Position numbers and translations under genes: made by a program. From Chloroflexota bacterium (GTDB lineage: Bacteria; Chloroflexota; Dehalococcoidia; SHYM01): a DNA stretch of 7,787 bases. Where the stretch lies: the NCBI GenBank assembly GCA_016199375.1, contig JACQGV010000072.1:1-7787 (forward strand). The letters run 5' to 3'. Of this stretch, positions 5,552 to 7,787 are shown piece by piece; the stretch's first letter is position 1; each line of letters opens with the position of its first letter. Below the pieces are notes generated by a model, which worked only from the letters and a program-made list of their open reading frames with translations, was not told the origin of the DNA and made no database searches.

Positions 5552-6823
5552 CTAGCTGCCCTCCCAGCGCCGGAACACCAAGCAGGCGTTCTGTCCACCG
5601 AAGCCGAAGCTGTTGCTCAGGGCCGCTGCCACGCTGGCGCGGCGCGCCCGGTTGGGCACGTAGTCCAGGTCGCACTCGGGGTCAGGGTGCTCGTAGTTTG
5701 TGGTCGGATGGATGATGCCGTCCCTGAGCGTGCGCACGCATGCCACCGCCTCCAGTGCCCCCGAGGCGCCCAGGGTATGCCCCACCATAGACTTGGTGGA
5801 GCTGATGGCCAGCCGGTGGGCGTGCTCTCCGAAAGCCTTCTTGATCGCCAGGGTCTCGGACGTGTCGTTGAGGGGCGTCGAGGTGCCATGGGCGTTGACG
5901 TAGGCGATGGCTTCGGGCGGGAGGCCGGCGTCTGCCAGGGCCGCCCGGATCGCGCGGGCGGCGCCCGCGCCGGTGGGGTCCGGGGCCACCAGGTGGTAGG
6001 CGTCGGAGGAGGCGCCGTACCCTGCCACCTCCGCCAGGATCGGGGCGCCGCGACCCCGCGCGTGCTCCAGGCCCTCCAGGACCAGGATGGCGGCCCCTTC
6101 CGCCGGCACGAAGCCATCCCGCTCGGCATCGAAGGGGCGGCTGGCCCGTTCGGGCTCGTCATTGCGGGTGCTGAGGGCTTTGAGGCCGGAGAACCCGGCG
6201 ACTCCCAGGCGGCTGATCCCGGCCTCGGTCCCGCCGGCGAGCACGGCGTCAGCCTTGCCCTGGCGGATAACCTCCGTCGCCTCGCCGATGGCCTGGGTCG
6301 CCGCCGCGCAGGCCGTGATAATGGTGGAGTTGTAGCCCTTGAGGCCGAAGGCCAGGCTCACCTGGCAGGCTGCCATGTTGGGCAGCTCCAGCAGCATAAG
6401 CAGCGGGTTCACCCGTCCCGGCCCGTCCAGGTACAGGGCGCGGGCCTCCGCTTCCACCGTGGGGAAACCGCCATTCCCGTTGCCAAGGAGCACTCCGATG
6501 CGCTCGGCGTTATGGCTCCCGATGGTGAGGTGGGCCTGGGCGATGGCCTCCACCGCCGCCGCCACCGCAAGCTGGCTGAAGCGGGCCATGCGCCGGGCGT
6601 CCTTGCGCTCGATGTAGCGATGGGGGTCGAACCCCTTCACCTCCCCGGCGATGCGGGAAGGGAAGTCCGCCGGGTCGCACAGGGTCATCGGCCCGATCCC
6701 CGAGCGCCCTTGGACCAGGCCGTCCCAGAACTCGTCCACTGTCAGGCCCAGGGGGGTTAGTGCCCCCATGCCGGTCACGACCACCCGCCGTCGCGAGTCA
6801 GGGCTGGAGGGTGTGAGCGCCAT
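5552..6823 (-). CDS. fabF: Beta-ketoacyl-[acyl-carrier-protein] synthase II
   Basis: Cytosolic condensing enzyme of type II fatty-acid synthesis; it joins malonyl-ACP to a growing acyl-ACP with loss of CO2. The 423-aa protein has the thiolase fold with RRRVVVTGMGALTPLG at the start. The nucleophile is Cys172 in TIITACAAATQ, and the decarboxylation histidines are His312 (NAHGTSTPLND) and His349 (VGHTLGASGA). Lys344 is in SSTKSMVGH. The gating loop SFGFGGQN has Phe406 at the position of the KAS II gatekeeper, with Gln where Thr is common. Length is normal. I chose the ATG at 6821-6823 because AGGA (6830-6833) lies six bases upstream; a GTG at 6841 and an ATG at 6829 are in frame but lack a well-placed ribosome site. 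It could share a transcript with recF (gap about 160 bases), though a TACAAT at 6916-6921 may be its own -10 box. No acp or other fab gene is in view. Confidence 0.95.
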   Translation of the reverse strand: MALTPSSPDSRRRVVVTGMGALTPLGLTVDEFWDGLVQGRSGIGPMTLCDPADFPSRIAGEVKGFDPHRYIERKDARRMARFSQLAVAAAVEAIAQAHLTIGSHNAERIGVLLGNGNGGFPTVEAEARALYLDGPGRVNPLLMLLELPNMAACQVSLAFGLKGYNSTIITACAAATQAIGEATEVIRQGKADAVLAGGTEAGISRLGVAGFSGLKALSTRNDEPERASRPFDAERDGFVPAEGAAILVLEGLEHARGRGAPILAEVAGYGASSDAYHLVAPDPTGAGAARAIRAALADAGLPPEAIAYVNAHGTSTPLNDTSETLAIKKAFGEHAHRLAISSTKSMVGHTLGASGALEAVACVRTLRDGIIHPTTNYEHPDPECDLDYVPNRARRASVAAALSNSFGFGGQNACLVFRRWEGS

Positions 6824-6915
6824 ACCCATTCCTGCTAGCACGCCTCGATTCCGGGGCCGCTTCGTCCGGGCGGATGCGGAAACGCGCCGCCCGTTGCTGG
6901 GCGCAGCCCCACCCT

Positions 6916-6921
6916 ATTGTA
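6916..6921 (-). promoter_or_regulatory. Possible -10 box upstream of fabF
   Basis: TACAAT on the minus strand in the only AT-richer patch between recF and fabF, about 93 bases before the chosen fabF start. No good -35 hexamer lies at normal spacing, so this is a weak candidate for an independent fabF promoter. Confidence 0.25.
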
Positions 6922-6983
6922 ATCGAGAGTTGCGGCGCCTCTGGCCGGGGCGGGGCACCGCGGCTCACAGACACGGGGTCCTG

Positions 6984-7787
6984 CTACGGCGGCTGAGGCC
7001 TGGCGGCCAGGGGTTTGAGGGCTCCCGCCTCGACCTGGAGCACCGTCGCGCTGGCGAGGAACGGCTGCGGCACAGCTTCGAGGTCGCTGACGGTGAGGAA
7101 GGCCTGCTCGAGGGAGCTGGCCAGCTCCAGGACCTGGCGGCGGCGCGTCCTGTCCAGCTCTGATAGCACATCGTCCAGGAGCACTAGGGGACGCTCTACG
7201 GTGGAGAGCTCCAGGAACTGGACTTCGGCCAGTTTGAGCGCCAGCGCAGCGGTCCGTTGTTGCCCGCGCGAGCCAGAGGTTGCCAGGGGCCGTCCATCCA
7301 GGGTGAAAAGAAGGTCATGCCGGTGGGGACCCAGGAGAGAGACGCCGGCGCCGAGCTCGCGGGGCAGGGCGGCGGCGAGGGCGGCGCGCAGGGCGGCGGC
7401 CACGGCGCCCTCTTCCCCGCGCTCGCTCGCGGCCGCCTCCGGCTGCTCCCAGGCCTCGTGGTAGGTGATAGAGAGCTGCTCGGCGCCCCCGGTGAGGCGT
7501 TGGTGGGCGGCCGCAGCCTGGGGCGCCAGGACCGCCACCGCCCCTCGGCGCCTGACGATGATGGCCGCCCCGCTCTGCGCCAGCTCCTGGTCCCAGTACT
7601 CGAGCTCCGTGGTCTGGGCGGAGCCCTCGCTCACCCGCCGCAGGAGGTGGTTGCGCTGCAGGAGCACACGCTGATAGCGTTGGAGCTCCCGCAGGTAGCG
7701 CCGGTCCACCTGCGAGATGGTCATGTCCAGGTAGCGCCGGCGCAGGGCCGGTGGGCCCGCCACCAGCTGCACGTCCTCGGGCGCAAA
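6984..7787 (-). CDS. recF: DNA replication/repair protein RecF (C-terminal part, cut by window edge)
   Basis: RecF is an SMC-like ATPase that helps load RecA at single-strand gaps with RecO and RecR. This fragment of 267 aa begins FAPEDVQLVAGPPALRRRYLDMTISQVD, a conserved RecF region normally about a third of the way into the protein. The N-terminal Walker A therefore lies beyond the right edge. In the fragment, a coiled-coil-prone stretch (about 22-52) is followed by GPHRHDLLF (153-161), the ABC signature SGSRGQQRTAALALKLAE (171-188), Walker B LVLLDD (201-206) and the D-loop SELD (209-212). The C-terminus is a short Pro-rich tail. All motifs expected in this part are intact. The GTG at 7770-7772 is an internal Val codon, not the start, because conserved sequence continues to the edge. 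The neighbour downstream is fabF in the same direction; dnaA and dnaN are not visible. Confidence 0.95.
   Translation of the reverse strand, partial: FAPEDVQLVAGPPALRRRYLDMTISQVDRRYLRELQRYQRVLLQRNHLLRRVSEGSAQTTELEYWDQELAQSGAAIIVRRRGAVAVLAPQAAAAHQRLTGGAEQLSITYHEAWEQPEAAASERGEEGAVAAALRAALAAALPRELGAGVSLLGPHRHDLLFTLDGRPLATSGSRGQQRTAALALKLAEVQFLELSTVERPLVLLDDVLSELDRTRRRQVLELASSLEQAFLTVSDLEAVPQPFLASATVLQVEAGALKPLAARPQPP

Noticed and set aside
6984..7772. RecF as a complete 262-residue protein starting at 7772
   Set aside because: The codon there is GTG for an internal valine; conserved RecF sequence (FAPED) continues in frame to the window edge and the Walker A region is still missing.

Overview
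The window reads as a piece of a high-GC bacterial chromosome, most likely from the Chloroflexota (Dehalococcoidia-like or a relative). Three things suggest this: strongly GC-biased third codon positions; two lipoproteins whose lipidated cysteine is followed by a long Ala/Pro/Thr linker of the 'PTATPAPTATP' kind; and GC-rich interspersed repeats in the first intergenic gap that resemble elements I remember from such genomes. The assignment is inference, since there is no rRNA or other phylogenetic marker. I found no rRNA, tRNA, CRISPR array, transposase or origin.

Layout. Positions 1-114 are the last 37 codons of an unidentified plus-strand gene, followed by a strong hairpin terminator (140-169). 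The gap 115-425 also holds a long imperfect inverted repeat (239-310) and a GC-rich double-hairpin element (346-402). A minus-strand operon follows, transcribed from about 4345 down to 426: a family-5 extracytoplasmic solute-binding lipoprotein (2444-4177), a DppB/OppB-type permease (1331-2248) and a DppC/OppC-type permease (426-1334, four-base overlap). A 13-bp hairpin lies just after the binding-protein stop codon. The two ATPase subunits that such an importer needs are not in the window.

The 510-bp region between the binding-protein gene and the next plus-strand gene carries two back-to-back sigma70-type promoter candidates, one facing each way, with a small palindrome between them. The plus-strand gene (4688-5455, TTG start after a perfect Shine-Dalgarno) encodes a small lipoprotein. 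It has a Pro/Thr linker built on a 78-bp DNA tandem repeat and a C-terminal domain that looks like the Mog1/PsbP-like fold. It ends at a perfect 18-bp bidirectional terminator shared with the convergent fabF.

The right end is ordinary housekeeping: fabF (beta-ketoacyl-ACP synthase II, minus strand) and, upstream of it, the C-terminal two thirds of recF, cut by the window edge.

Working together: the binding protein captures a peptide or similar ligand outside the membrane and hands it to the DppB/DppC channel, presumably driven by ATPases encoded elsewhere. The divergent lipoprotein could be co-regulated with the importer, but only its position suggests this. I found no convincing new multi-gene system. 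The items most worth a second look are the repeat elements, the divergent control region and the tandem-repeat lipoprotein.
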